Of a stretch of DNA of 42,614 nt, positions 15,240 to 23,568 are shown one piece after another; positions within the stretch are counted from its first letter, which is position 1; every line of letters starts with the position of its first letter. The notes under the pieces are model-generated. The model saw nothing but the letters and a program-made list of their open reading frames with translations. It was not told where the DNA came from and made no database searches. The stretch comes from Gemmatimonadaceae bacterium (GTDB taxonomy: Bacteria; Gemmatimonadota; Gemmatimonadetes; Gemmatimonadales; Gemmatimonadaceae), in the NCBI GenBank assembly GCA_013816695.1, contig JACDDZ010000002.1, positions 1 through 42,614 of the forward strand, in the 5' to 3' direction. The translations under genes and the position numbers were made by a program.

Positions 15240-16249
15240 TGTCGGCGACGCAATTGGCTGACGAAGTGACAACGCATCCGATGCTAAGCTATGCCGAGGC
15301 CATCAGTCAGGGCCTCGCGCAGGCCATGGAGCTAAGTGAAAAGGTTGTGGTAATAGGGCAACTGGTAGACTACGCGCCAGGTGTGTTCGGATCAACAGTA
15401 GGATTACTCGATCGTTTCGGTCCCGATCGTGTGCGTGATTTCCCTGTTTCCGAAAGCGCCATGACCGCAGCTGCGCTTGGCGCGGCGGTGGTGGGAATCC
15501 GTCCGGTTCTCGTGCACCATCGGATCGATTTCATGATCTATTCAATGGATGCGATAACGAACTGGCTCGCGCTCTGGCGATTTAAGTCCAATGGCAAAGC
15601 AGCGGTGCCTGTCGTGATTCGTGCCATTGTCGGTCGGGGGTGGGGTCAGGGTCCTCAGCATTCCAAGAGTCTTCATGCCTGGTTCGCGCACATTCCGGGA
15701 TTGAAAGTGGCGATGCCTGCAACGGCATTTGACGCAAAGGGGTTGTTGCTTGAGAGCATTTTCGGCGAAGACCCTGTAATTATCATCGAACACAGGTCGC
15801 TCTTCTCGCTGAAGGACCAGGTTCCCGAAATTCCATATCGTGTGCGATTTGGAAAGGCCGCGACCAGGCGGGCGGGAAATGATGTGACGATTGTATCGAT
15901 TGGTGCGATGGTGCCGCTGACGCTTCGTGTCGCGTCCATGCTGTCGAAGGATGGAATTGAGTGCGAGGTCCTCGACCTTCGAACCGTGTCGCCGCTCGAC
16001 TTCGAAGCGGTAATTGCATCGGTTTCCCGGACGGGGAGATTGTGCGTAATGGATCCAGCTTGGGAGTCGTTCGGGGTTTCAGCGGAGATCATCACTCGGG
16101 TAGCTGAGAGCGGTACTGCGTTGAAATGCGCTCCTCTGCGCATCTCGCATCCCGACAGTCATACGCCGATGAGTCAATCGCTCGAGAATTTGTATTACCC
16201 GAGGGAGTCGATTGTCGCGGACCGGATCCAGAGGCTGGTGAAGGGATAG
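15239..16249 (+). CDS. Thiamine-diphosphate-dependent dehydrogenase E1 component, beta subunit-like
   Basis: 336 residues with the pyrimidine-binding domain (DFPVSESAMTAAALGAAVVGIRPVL) and a transketolase C-terminal domain (RRAGNDVTIVSIGAMVPLTL, LDLRTVSPLDFEAV). Length and order match E1-beta of the pyruvate/acetoin dehydrogenase type. It starts at ATG 15239 overlapping the alpha stop by one base, so the two subunits should be made together. FCVGQEA in alpha and GRGWGQGPQHSKSLHAWF in beta are typical partner motifs. Function as in the alpha entry. A structured 213-nt intergenic region follows. Confidence 0.84.
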   Translation: MSATQLADEVTTHPMLSYAEAISQGLAQAMELSEKVVVIGQLVDYAPGVFGSTVGLLDRFGPDRVRDFPVSESAMTAAALGAAVVGIRPVLVHHRIDFMIYSMDAITNWLALWRFKSNGKAAVPVVIRAIVGRGWGQGPQHSKSLHAWFAHIPGLKVAMPATAFDAKGLLLESIFGEDPVIIIEHRSLFSLKDQVPEIPYRVRFGKAATRRAGNDVTIVSIGAMVPLTLRVASMLSKDGIECEVLDLRTVSPLDFEAVIASVSRTGRLCVMDPAWESFGVSAEIITRVAESGTALKCAPLRISHPDSHTPMSQSLENLYYPRESIVADRIQRLVKG

Positions 16250-16261
16250 GCTGAACACCGG

Positions 16262-16311
16262 CATAAGATTTCTCCCAAAGTCTGACCACTTCGGATCGTT
16301 CCGATCTTATG
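16262..16311 (+). promoter_or_regulatory. Two-tier hairpin after the E1-beta gene
   Basis: Arms CATAAGAT (16262-16269) and ATCTTATG (16304-16311) are perfectly complementary. Directly inside the right arm lies a small perfect hairpin CGGA-TCGT-TCCG (16292-16303). No T-run follows. It begins 12 nt after the E1-beta stop and could be a transcript-stabilising or processing structure at a sub-operon border. The remaining intergenic sequence to 16462 shows no gene. Confidence 0.4.
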
Positions 16312-16462
16312 TTGCGAAGCCGCCCGTTGACTGACGCTTGGGGCACGGGGGAGCATTGATTCGTTTCCCGTTGATCCTGGCAGCCGAAACTTGATATGAG
16401 GACAGAGCATTGCATTTAACCGTACAAGCGGCAGCCCCTCTCGTCGTGGACGGGCCCGCCGA

Positions 16463-17587
16463 ATGAGTCAACGAGTAGCCCTGCGCACCAGTTTGAGACA
16501 CCGGATTGAAGCCTTGCCTTTTGGGTTGGGCCCTAAGCTCCTGCCCACCATTCGAAAGAACCGGATGTTTGCATTTCTGTGTGGAAAAGGCTTACTGGGA
16601 CAGCTAGGTAGAACCCAGGGCTTCCATGCCGAAATAGAGAAGATTAATCATATCTTCGAGGCTCCAATGCGCTCGCAGATTAAACGATCAGTCGTGGTTT
16701 ACGATTATGCCGCTTCCCCACCGACTTACGGCGACTTTTTTCTCACGGTGATGTTTGCCCGGTGGCTGGGACTTCACGCACCGGTCGAGTTTGTAATTGT
16801 ATCATCTGAGCGTCGGGCGGACTGGAGGGATGTACTTGACGATAAAGCACAAAAAGCGCTGTTGGACAATCAGATTCATTTGGCTCGCGCGGTATTAAAA
16901 AGCGTTTCGGGAACGGTAACCGCCATTTCTTACAGCGGTTTAAAGTCCTATTTGCGGAGAGACGCAGCCAACACGTTTGTGCCATTCGAAGGTTGGGTTC
17001 GCTCCAGAATTTCGGTTTACTCGGTGGCGTTCAACGCACTTAACTCGCTCCTTGCGACGGCATCCGACGATCTGCTTTCCCGTTTTTTGCTTTCATATGA
17101 TGAACTGAAGGCAGAATCACCGCCCTCTCACCCGATCGGGCCGTACATAGCCTGGCATTGCCGCCACAACATGCAGTGGTGTTCTCATGCGAACCTCACG
17201 ATTGACGCTTTTGCCCATTTACACCAGATGCTTAAGGCGGGATTTCCTGATCACGAAATCTTGATTGTTTCGGACTCGAAAGGATGCGCGCACGTCAAAG
17301 AGATAGCCGATCGCTTAGGTGTCGACTGCCTCTATTCTAAAGATTTCACAAACAGTTTCCTGGAAGATGTAGTGTTGGTATTTGGCAGTGATTTTTATTT
17401 TCAGTTTCTCGCAGGCGGCATGGGAGCGATTCCACTCTATTCGCGCATGAAATTCGAAATCCATTGCCCAAGATCCAATGAGCAGCTATGGGCACCGAAT
17501 ATGGCGACACCGTGGCAGACGGCTGAACAACATTGGGTAGTCACGAGTGAAATGCCAACTCAACTCGTATCCGGTAAGAAGTCTTGA
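16463..17587 (+). CDS. Unrecognised protein, possible glycosyltransferase
   Basis: 374 residues, not confidently assigned. No signal peptide or membrane segment is obvious. The N-terminal half has VVYDYAASPPTYGDFFLTVMFARWLG. The C-terminal half carries YIAWHCRHNMQW, an alternating strand-helix region ILIVSDSKGCAHVKEIADRLG, and LVFGSDFYFQFLAGGMGAIPL. This pattern resembles the nucleotide-binding half of GT-B glycosyltransferases of the fucosyltransferase-like type, but no diagnostic motif is certain. A hand-counted line of the gene is 48% GC against 58% for one in the HldE-like gene, hinting at separate acquisition. It is flanked on both sides by non-coding gaps. Confidence 0.6.
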   Translation: MSQRVALRTSLRHRIEALPFGLGPKLLPTIRKNRMFAFLCGKGLLGQLGRTQGFHAEIEKINHIFEAPMRSQIKRSVVVYDYAASPPTYGDFFLTVMFARWLGLHAPVEFVIVSSERRADWRDVLDDKAQKALLDNQIHLARAVLKSVSGTVTAISYSGLKSYLRRDAANTFVPFEGWVRSRISVYSVAFNALNSLLATASDDLLSRFLLSYDELKAESPPSHPIGPYIAWHCRHNMQWCSHANLTIDAFAHLHQMLKAGFPDHEILIVSDSKGCAHVKEIADRLGVDCLYSKDFTNSFLEDVVLVFGSDFYFQFLAGGMGAIPLYSRMKFEIHCPRSNEQLWAPNMATPWQTAEQHWVVTSEMPTQLVSGKKS

Positions 17588-17917
17588 CTGCGACTTGGAA
17601 GGTTGGCTGAACTTGCGCCTGCTGCAGCTGCGCCGTATCAAATTGTCGTCACTCGTCGAAGTAAGGAGCAGGACGAAACTTGTCGGAAGGTGAGCTTGTA
17701 GAATCTTGCGTCGTTCCGCCGGGAACATTCCGATCGCGAATTGTATGCTCCTGCCGCCTGCTTAAGGCTGCCGGCACTTTCAGGATGTTGCAAGAAAACC
17801 ACTTCCCTCGGGATTTTGCGCTGTTTCTCGCATTCATCCCCCCCCAATCGTTATTTCCAACGTTGACTCAATGGAGACTCATATACAAGAACAGGCAGCG
17901 GCGGCCGGGACACTCGA
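17588..17917 (+). other. 330-bp gap without a supported gene
   Basis: No frame here has convincing codon structure or recognisable motifs. An open frame from 17680 runs into the ABC gene but is a shadow of it. Notable content is a run of eight C (17838-17845) and a TTGACT (17863-17868) without a well-spaced -10 element. It may hold an internal promoter for the transporter, but the sequence evidence is weak. Confidence 0.4.
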
Positions 17918-19669
17918 GTGAACAAGCTTTCCAGCCTTTTAAGCGCGAAATATCGCCGGAGCATATTCACTCTGCTACTCTTGATGATCATCGGCATGAT
18001 CCTCGAGATGGCAGGAGTTGGGCTGGTCATTCCCTTGCTCGTTCTCCTCTCGCGGGGAGACATCGCGACGCAATATCCGTTCACTGCACCTTTCCTCAGG
18101 GCTCTCGGTAATCCAGACCCCGAACGATTGATCGTTTACGGGATGGCAATCCTGGTTGCGGTCACCGGCATCAAGGTGGTGTTTCTCGCCTTTCTCGCCT
18201 GGGTGCAGGCGCGATTCGTATTCGGTCTCCAGGCGGATTTGTCCCAACGTTTGTTTGCGGGCTATTTGCGTCAACCTTACACTTTTCATCTGCAGCGCAA
18301 CACCGCACAGCTGATTCGGAACACGATGAGCCAGGCAAGCGGCGCTACGGCAGTATTCTCTTCAAGCCTCGTACTTACGACTGAGGTTCTGGTTCTTTTC
18401 GGTATCACGATCCTGCTAATGATCTTTGAGCCACTCGGCTCAATTCTTGTCGTTACCACCTTGGGCGCGGCGGGAAGCGCATTCAGCCGATATACAAAGC
18501 GACATCTGCTGCGGTGGGGTGACGCTGCGCAGCTTCACGAAGGAATGCGAATCCAGCACCTTCAGCAAGGGCTAGGTGGCGCGAAGGACGTAAAGCTTCT
18601 GGGCAGGGAGGATGATTTTCTTGCGCAGTACCGGTTTCACAACGATGGAAGCGCGCGAATCGGCTGGATTCACGCGACGCTGTCAGCGTTGCCTCGACTT
18701 TGGCTGGAGCTGTTGGCCGCAATTGGATTGGCGACCCTCGTGCTGGTGATGGTATGGCAGCGCAAGCCAGCTTCCGCGTTCCTGCCGGTCCTTGGACTTT
18801 TCACAGCCGCGGCGTTCCGGCTGATGCCTTCGGTGAATCGCGTACTTACATCTTCGCAGCAGATTCGGTTTTGGTCACCTGTAGTTGACAGTCTTGCCTC
18901 AGAATTTCAGCTCCTTTCGGGAGCCGTACCTCCGCGCTCGAGTCCGCCGCTGCCATTCAAGCATCAGCTGTCGCTCGAGGGAATTGGTTTTACTTATCCC
19001 GGCTCAGAGGGCGAGGTGCTTTCCGACGTCAGCATTGCAATTGAGTCCGGGACTTCTGTTGGATTCATTGGAGGAAGCGGTGCCGGTAAATCAACGCTGG
19101 TGGACATAATCCTCGGCTTGCTCCCGCCCCAACACGGCGCTGTTCGCGTCGATGGTGTCGATATCGCCTCGAATCTTCGCGGATGGCAGGATCAGATTGG
19201 CTACGTTCCTCAAAGTATCTACCTCACGGATGATACGCTGCGGCGCAACGTGGCTTTTGGATTGCCGGAAGGGCAAATCGACGATGAGGCCGTGCATCGC
19301 GCGCTTGGCGCTGCACAGCTGACGGAGTTCATCGCGGATCTTCCGGAGGGCGTTGAGACACGCGTCGGTGAAAGAGGCATCCGGTTGTCTGGGGGGCAGC
19401 AGCAGCGGATCGGGATTGCGCGCGCTCTTTATCATGATCCCCCGGTTCTGGTGCTCGATGAAGCAACGAGTTCGCTGGACGGAGCGACCGAGCGTGGAGT
19501 CATCGCGGCTGTGCGGGCACTCGAGGGTAGCAAAACCATTCTTATCGTCGCCCATCGAATCAGCACCGTTGAGCACTGCAGTCACCTTTTCCGGCTCGAA
19601 CATGGCAGGATAGTCGAGAAAGGCGAGACGTCGAGGGTACTTGGTGCCCTGGCAGCGAGAGGCGGATGA
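17918..19669 (+). CDS. ABC transporter, fused permease and ATPase (flippase/exporter type)
   Basis: 583 residues in the inner membrane. The N-terminal half has hydrophobic segments near residues 17-45, 72-97, 153-170, 172-187, 258-280 and 288-302, a six-helix exporter domain. The ATPase has Walker A GGSGAGKS (385-392), Q-loop VPQS, signature LSGGQQQR (490-497) and Walker B LVLDEA (511-516). This architecture matches MsbA/PglK-like lipid-linked oligosaccharide flippases. As the only transporter in the window, it is the likely exporter of the lipid-linked unit made by the surrounding genes. Start GTG. The stop overlaps the next ATG (ATGA). Confidence 0.88.
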   Translation: MNKLSSLLSAKYRRSIFTLLLLMIIGMILEMAGVGLVIPLLVLLSRGDIATQYPFTAPFLRALGNPDPERLIVYGMAILVAVTGIKVVFLAFLAWVQARFVFGLQADLSQRLFAGYLRQPYTFHLQRNTAQLIRNTMSQASGATAVFSSSLVLTTEVLVLFGITILLMIFEPLGSILVVTTLGAAGSAFSRYTKRHLLRWGDAAQLHEGMRIQHLQQGLGGAKDVKLLGREDDFLAQYRFHNDGSARIGWIHATLSALPRLWLELLAAIGLATLVLVMVWQRKPASAFLPVLGLFTAAAFRLMPSVNRVLTSSQQIRFWSPVVDSLASEFQLLSGAVPPRSSPPLPFKHQLSLEGIGFTYPGSEGEVLSDVSIAIESGTSVGFIGGSGAGKSTLVDIILGLLPPQHGAVRVDGVDIASNLRGWQDQIGYVPQSIYLTDDTLRRNVAFGLPEGQIDDEAVHRALGAAQLTEFIADLPEGVETRVGERGIRLSGGQQQRIGIARALYHDPPVLVLDEATSSLDGATERGVIAAVRALEGSKTILIVAHRISTVEHCSHLFRLEHGRIVEKGETSRVLGALAARGG

Positions 19670-20220
19670 AGGACTTTCCATCCAGAGAATCCGTTCATAC
19701 GGTTGCCTTCGACTTTGACGGCGTATTCACTAACAACAAGGTCTATGTGGACCAGGACGGCCGCGAGACTGTCCAATGCGACCGCCGTGATGGCCTTGGA
19801 TTCGATTTTGTCCGGCGCTTTCAGCGCGAAGGCAAGCTGAAGGCAAGCATGATGATTCTCTCTAAAGAGGGAAATCCTGTTGTGCTTGCCCGCGCAAAAA
19901 AGCTGAAGCTGGATTGCTTCTACGGCATCGGTGACAAGCTGACATTCATGACGGAACACCTCGGCAAGACTTTTCCGTCGAACAAGGCTCCTTTTGAAGG
20001 TCTCATTTATCTGGGGAACGACCTGAATGATCTGCCGCTGATGGTGCGCGCTGGTTTCTCTGTGGCCCCGGCGGATTCGCATCCCAGGGTTCTCGATATC
20101 GCCAGCCTTGTGCTTAAGGAGAATGGCGGGGACGGGTTCGTCCGTGCATTTCTCGAGCTCCTGCTCGATCTCGACAAACTTTCCAGTGAGGAAATTGATG
20201 AACTTGTATCTGATCGCTGA
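19666..20220 (+). CDS. HAD phosphatase, KdsC-like
   Basis: 184 residues, the size of 3-deoxy-D-manno-octulosonate 8-phosphate phosphatase. The nucleophile motif is AFDFDGVFTNN (14-24; D16, D18) and the metal motif GNDLND (117-122). KVYVDQDGRETVQCDRRDGLG matches the KdsC substrate loop. It lies between the ABC gene and a NeuB-like synthase, so it should dephosphorylate the ulosonic-acid phosphate made by that enzyme. The C-terminal 30 residues are an acidic extension whose coding DNA overlaps the next start by 23 nt. Other HAD substrates cannot be excluded. Confidence 0.83.
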   Translation: MKDFPSRESVHTVAFDFDGVFTNNKVYVDQDGRETVQCDRRDGLGFDFVRRFQREGKLKASMMILSKEGNPVVLARAKKLKLDCFYGIGDKLTFMTEHLGKTFPSNKAPFEGLIYLGNDLNDLPLMVRAGFSVAPADSHPRVLDIASLVLKENGGDGFVRAFLELLLDLDKLSSEEIDELVSDR

Positions 20221-21037
20221 AGTCGGCATTAACCACAACGGTAGCATGGACATCGCGAAGCAACTTATTTCCGCCGCCGCCGATGCAGGGTTTGATGCGG
20301 TGAAATTCCAGAAGCGAACTGTCGAAAAAGTGTACTCGAAAGAACTGCTAGACAGTCCCCGCGACAGCCCGTTTGGCACGACACAGCGAGACCAGAAAAT
20401 GGGTCTCGAGTTCGGCGCGGAGCAATACAAGGAGATTGATCGTTTCTGCAAGGAGGTCGGAATTGACTGGGGTGCGTCAGCATGGGACCCCGATGCGCAG
20501 AAGTTTTTGCGTGGGTTCGACCTCTCCTTCAATAAGGTTGCGTCCGCCATGCTCGGTCACAAACCATTTCTGCGCGAAGTTGCCTCCGATAAGAAGCGCA
20601 CCTTCATTTCAACAGGTATGGCAACACTCGACGAGCTCGATGAAGTCGTGAACTTTTTTCGCCAGGAGAATTGCCCGTTCGAGCTATTACATACCAACAG
20701 CACATATCCCATGAAGGAGGAGGACGCCAACCTTCTCTGCATTCCGATGTTGCGTGAGAGGTATGGCTGCGATGTTGGCTATTCAGGTCATGAAAGCTCG
20801 CTGCTAAAGGTTTGCGTAACGGCCGTTGCGCTTGGTGCAACATCCCTGGAGCGGCACATCACGCTGGATCGGGCCATGTATGGATCCGATCAGGCCGCGT
20901 CAATCGAGACCGCGGCCCTGCGCAACTTTGTTGAATCCGTGAGAAAAGTTCCGGAGCTGCTCGGCTCCGGAAAGAAGGAAATCAGCGATGCAGAGCTGGC
21001 CGTTCGGAAGAAACTTCGTGTCCAAGTGGATGGGTGA
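20198..21037 (+). CDS. N-acetylneuraminate synthase (NeuB)-family ulosonic acid synthase, short form
   Basis: TIM-barrel enzyme that should condense phosphoenolpyruvate with an aldose (phosphate) to give a 3-deoxy-ulosonic acid. The start is ATG 20198, preceded by GAGGAA, because MNLYLIAEVGINHNG is the family N-terminus; the longer open frame upstream is overlap with the phosphatase. Visible motifs are KFQKR (36-40), GYSGHE (194-199) and ERHITLDRAMYGSDQAAS (218-235). The second metal histidine of sialic acid synthase (in GPDH) is Q232 here. The protein ends at residue 279, so the C-terminal antifreeze-like domain of NeuB is absent. The synthase fold is sure; the product is probably not ordinary sialic acid. 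Confidence 0.82.
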   Translation: MNLYLIAEVGINHNGSMDIAKQLISAAADAGFDAVKFQKRTVEKVYSKELLDSPRDSPFGTTQRDQKMGLEFGAEQYKEIDRFCKEVGIDWGASAWDPDAQKFLRGFDLSFNKVASAMLGHKPFLREVASDKKRTFISTGMATLDELDEVVNFFRQENCPFELLHTNSTYPMKEEDANLLCIPMLRERYGCDVGYSGHESSLLKVCVTAVALGATSLERHITLDRAMYGSDQAASIETAALRNFVESVRKVPELLGSGKKEISDAELAVRKKLRVQVDG

Positions 21038-21755
21038 TGTTGTCGCGCTAGTGCCGGCGCGCGCTGGATCGAAAGGCGTGCCGGACAAGAATATCAGGCT
21101 TCTCGGCGGACGCCCGCTCATTGAGTGGACTATCGCGGCCTGCCGCCAATCGCAGCTGATTTCACGAACGATCGTCTCGACAGATTCTGGCGCCTATGCT
21201 GATCTCGCGATAACCATGGGTGCGGAGGCTCCGTTTCTCAGGCCCGCCAGCATCTCGGGGGACAGCTCGACAGACTACGATTTCATCGTACACGCGTTGG
21301 ACTGGTTCGCCGAACATGGTGATGAACCGGAGTTCATTGTCCATATGCGACCTACTACCCCTTTGCGGGACCCGCAGCTCGTGGATGAAGCAATAAGAAG
21401 CTTCCGAAATGCTGCCGATGTTACAGCACTTCGCTCTGTCCAGGAAATGTCGGAGTCGGCCTACAAGACCTTTGAGATTACTCCGCAAGGCCACTTGAAA
21501 ACTGTCGGCGGAAATACTTCAGATCTCGATTCGTCAAACAACGCACGGCAGACTTTTCCTCCGACCTTTTATCCCAATGGATATGTGGATGTGCTTTCTA
21601 CTGCATTCATTAGAAAATCAGGAAAACTCCATGGAAATCGCGTAATGGCCTTTACAACTCCAGTTACAACTGAAGTTGATACTGAGGATGATTTTGCTCT
21701 TCTCGAGTGGCATATCGCGAGCTCCACAGCCATTGCGAAGTTGGTTTTCGGCTGA
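21030..21755 (+). CDS. CMP-ulosonic acid (acylneuraminate-type) cytidylyltransferase
   Basis: 241 residues from ATG 21030 (MGDVVALVPARAGSKG), which overlaps the synthase end by 8 nt. An upstream in-frame start would add 14 non-conserved residues. NeuA motifs are VPARAGSKGVPDKNIRLLGG (8-27) and MRPTTPLRDP. It transfers CMP from CTP to the ulosonic acid. The order phosphatase-synthase-cytidylyltransferase is the standard set for making a CMP-nonulosonate or CMP-octulosonate. Its coexistence with a KdsB-like enzyme at 30340 implies two different CMP-sugars or two substrates. Confidence 0.85.
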   Translation: MGDVVALVPARAGSKGVPDKNIRLLGGRPLIEWTIAACRQSQLISRTIVSTDSGAYADLAITMGAEAPFLRPASISGDSSTDYDFIVHALDWFAEHGDEPEFIVHMRPTTPLRDPQLVDEAIRSFRNAADVTALRSVQEMSESAYKTFEITPQGHLKTVGGNTSDLDSSNNARQTFPPTFYPNGYVDVLSTAFIRKSGKLHGNRVMAFTTPVTTEVDTEDDFALLEWHIASSTAIAKLVFG

Positions 21756-21757
21756 TC

Positions 21758-23134
21758 ATGGCAGCTTACAATTTTTCCCGTGAACCGCTGCCGGTTCCCG
21801 CGGTTAGCACGTCGAACCGGACAATCCATACTCCCATCCCGACACCTGGAACCCGTGAAGTTCTCGAGCGTCTCGACGCTTACGAGTCGCGTTCCATGCA
21901 CGGGCAGCTTCCGATCGTTTGGGAACGAGCCGTCGACTTCAATGTTTATGATCGTGCGGACAACAAGTGGATCGACTTTACTTCAATGATCTTTGTTGCG
22001 AACGTCGGACATTCGAACGAGCGGGTTACGTCGGCAATGAAAGAGACCCTGGGCAACCCACTTTACGGATGCTACGCGTATCCAAATGAAACGCGTTCGC
22101 ACTATGTCCAAAAGCTTGTGGAGTTTGCTGGCGCTCCTTTTGAAAAAGCCTTCCTGCTTTCCGCGGGAACGGAGGCGACTGAGGCAGCCTTGAAGCTCAT
22201 GCGAATGAATGCGTCAAGGATAAAAAAGCGGCGGCGGGGAATAATCTGCGTAGAAGGCAACTGGCACGGACGGACGATGGGCGCGCAGATGATGAGCAGC
22301 AATCTCGAGCAGCGCGAATGGATCGGATATCAGGACCCGGATATTCATCATATCCCATTTCCGTATCCCTGGACGCTCAAGGGCATGAGTGGCGCGGCGT
22401 TTCTCGAGAAATCGCTCCAGAAACTAACAGACTCAGGCGTGGATCTCTCAAAAGATGTTGCTGGGTTCATGCTGGAAACTTTTCAGGGGTGGGGCGCGGT
22501 CTTTTACCCCGAAGATTTTGTCCGGAGCATTGAGTCCATTTGCCGCGCGCATGGAATCCTGCTCGCCTTCGATGAAATGCAGGCTGGGTTTGCGCGGACG
22601 GGCCGCGCATTCGGGTTTGAGCACTACGGGGTCACGCCCGATCTGATTGCATGTGGGAAGGGAATGGGCGGTGGTGTCCCACTGTCAGGCGTTCTCGGTC
22701 GCGCGGAAATAATGGATTTGCCGGACGTTGGAAACATGAGCAGCACCCACTCCGCGAATCCGCTGGTCTGTGCTGCCGGTCTTGCTGTCATTCAGGAGAT
22801 TGAGCGGCTTGACCTCATAACGGAAACGGCCCGAAAGGGTGATCTCCTCTTTCAGGAGCTTCGTACTTTGCAGGACGGGTCAGAAGGGCGGATCGCTGAT
22901 TGCCTCGGCAATGGTCTGATCGCTGCCGTCTTGTTCAAAGACCCCGCATCGGGGAAGCCCGATGGAGCCTTTGCCAGCAGGGTGGCCGAGCGGTGCATGC
23001 AAAAGGGATTGCTTGTTGTGCACACCGGACGGGAGTCAATCAAGATTGGCCCTCCTCTGACCATCACTGATGACGCGCTGCTTGAAGGTGTTGAAGTACT
23101 TGGCGAAGCGATGCAGGAGATAGCGCGCAAGTGA
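21758..23134 (+). CDS. Class III PLP-dependent aminotransferase
   Basis: 458 residues from ATG 21758, three bases after the previous stop. Motifs are SAGTEATEAALK (135-146), FDEMQAGFARTG (271-282, with D272 to the pyridine nitrogen) and ACGKGMGGGVPLSG with the PLP lysine K301. Class III enzymes act on terminal amino groups or aldehydes, unlike the DegT type normally used for nucleotide sugars. Within an ulosonic acid module, it could aminate a terminal (C8/C9-type) aldehyde. That is inference. The stop overlaps the GTG of the VOC gene. Confidence 0.86.
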   Translation: MAAYNFSREPLPVPAVSTSNRTIHTPIPTPGTREVLERLDAYESRSMHGQLPIVWERAVDFNVYDRADNKWIDFTSMIFVANVGHSNERVTSAMKETLGNPLYGCYAYPNETRSHYVQKLVEFAGAPFEKAFLLSAGTEATEAALKLMRMNASRIKKRRRGIICVEGNWHGRTMGAQMMSSNLEQREWIGYQDPDIHHIPFPYPWTLKGMSGAAFLEKSLQKLTDSGVDLSKDVAGFMLETFQGWGAVFYPEDFVRSIESICRAHGILLAFDEMQAGFARTGRAFGFEHYGVTPDLIACGKGMGGGVPLSGVLGRAEIMDLPDVGNMSSTHSANPLVCAAGLAVIQEIERLDLITETARKGDLLFQELRTLQDGSEGRIADCLGNGLIAAVLFKDPASGKPDGAFASRVAERCMQKGLLVVHTGRESIKIGPPLTITDDALLEGVEVLGEAMQEIARK

Positions 23135-23568
23135 TTACCGAAATCCGGCACACCGGATTAGTCGTGGCAAACCTGGATCGAGCGCTTGCGTTCTGGCGGG
23201 ATTTGCTGGGGTTCAGGGTAGTCCGCGAGATGGATGAAAAAGGCGACCATCTGGACGCATTCCTTGGCCTGAAGGACGTTCGCGTAACGACCGTTAAGCT
23301 CGCGGCGCCAGACGGCAATCTCATAGAGCTCCTAAAGTTTCATTCGCATGGCGACAGGGATGAATGGAAGGGATCGCCGCATTCGACCGGTTTCACTCAT
23401 GTTGCGTTTACAGTAGACGACTTGACGCATGATTACGAGAGATTGTCGGCCGCCGGTGTTGCCTTCATCGCGCCTCCGCAGCTGTCCCCCGACGGATCGG
23501 TTCGCGTCACATATTGTCGTGGGCCGGAAGGGGTCTTGCTCGAACTAGTGGAGAATCTGAAAAGCTGA
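23131..23568 (+). CDS. VOC (glyoxalase/bleomycin-resistance) family protein
   Basis: 145 residues with two beta-alpha-beta-beta-beta repeats: EIRHTGLVVANLDRALAFWRDLLGF (split here as EIRHTGLVVANLD and RALAFWRDLLGF) and FTHVAFTVDDLTHDYERLSAAGV. Metal-ligand candidates are H6, an E in NLIELLKFHS, H in THVAF and E in LLELVENL. Members include lactoylglutathione lyase and methylmalonyl-CoA epimerase, so an epimerisation or isomerisation of a keto intermediate is the likely role. Start GTG, GTGA overlap with the aminotransferase. Specific function unknown. Confidence 0.82.
   Translation: MITEIRHTGLVVANLDRALAFWRDLLGFRVVREMDEKGDHLDAFLGLKDVRVTTVKLAAPDGNLIELLKFHSHGDRDEWKGSPHSTGFTHVAFTVDDLTHDYERLSAAGVAFIAPPQLSPDGSVRVTYCRGPEGVLLELVENLKS

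Noticed and set aside
17863..17888. TTGACT...TATACA as a transporter promoter
   Set aside because: The spacing is 13-15 bp, too short for a standard promoter, and no other support exists.
17680..18111. 143-residue open frame spanning the gap and the start of the ABC gene
   Set aside because: It has no recognisable motif and overlaps about 190 nt of the well-supported transporter in another frame.
19582..20550. 322-residue leftward open frame
   Set aside because: Antisense to the KdsC-like and NeuB-like genes, both strongly supported; no family motif.
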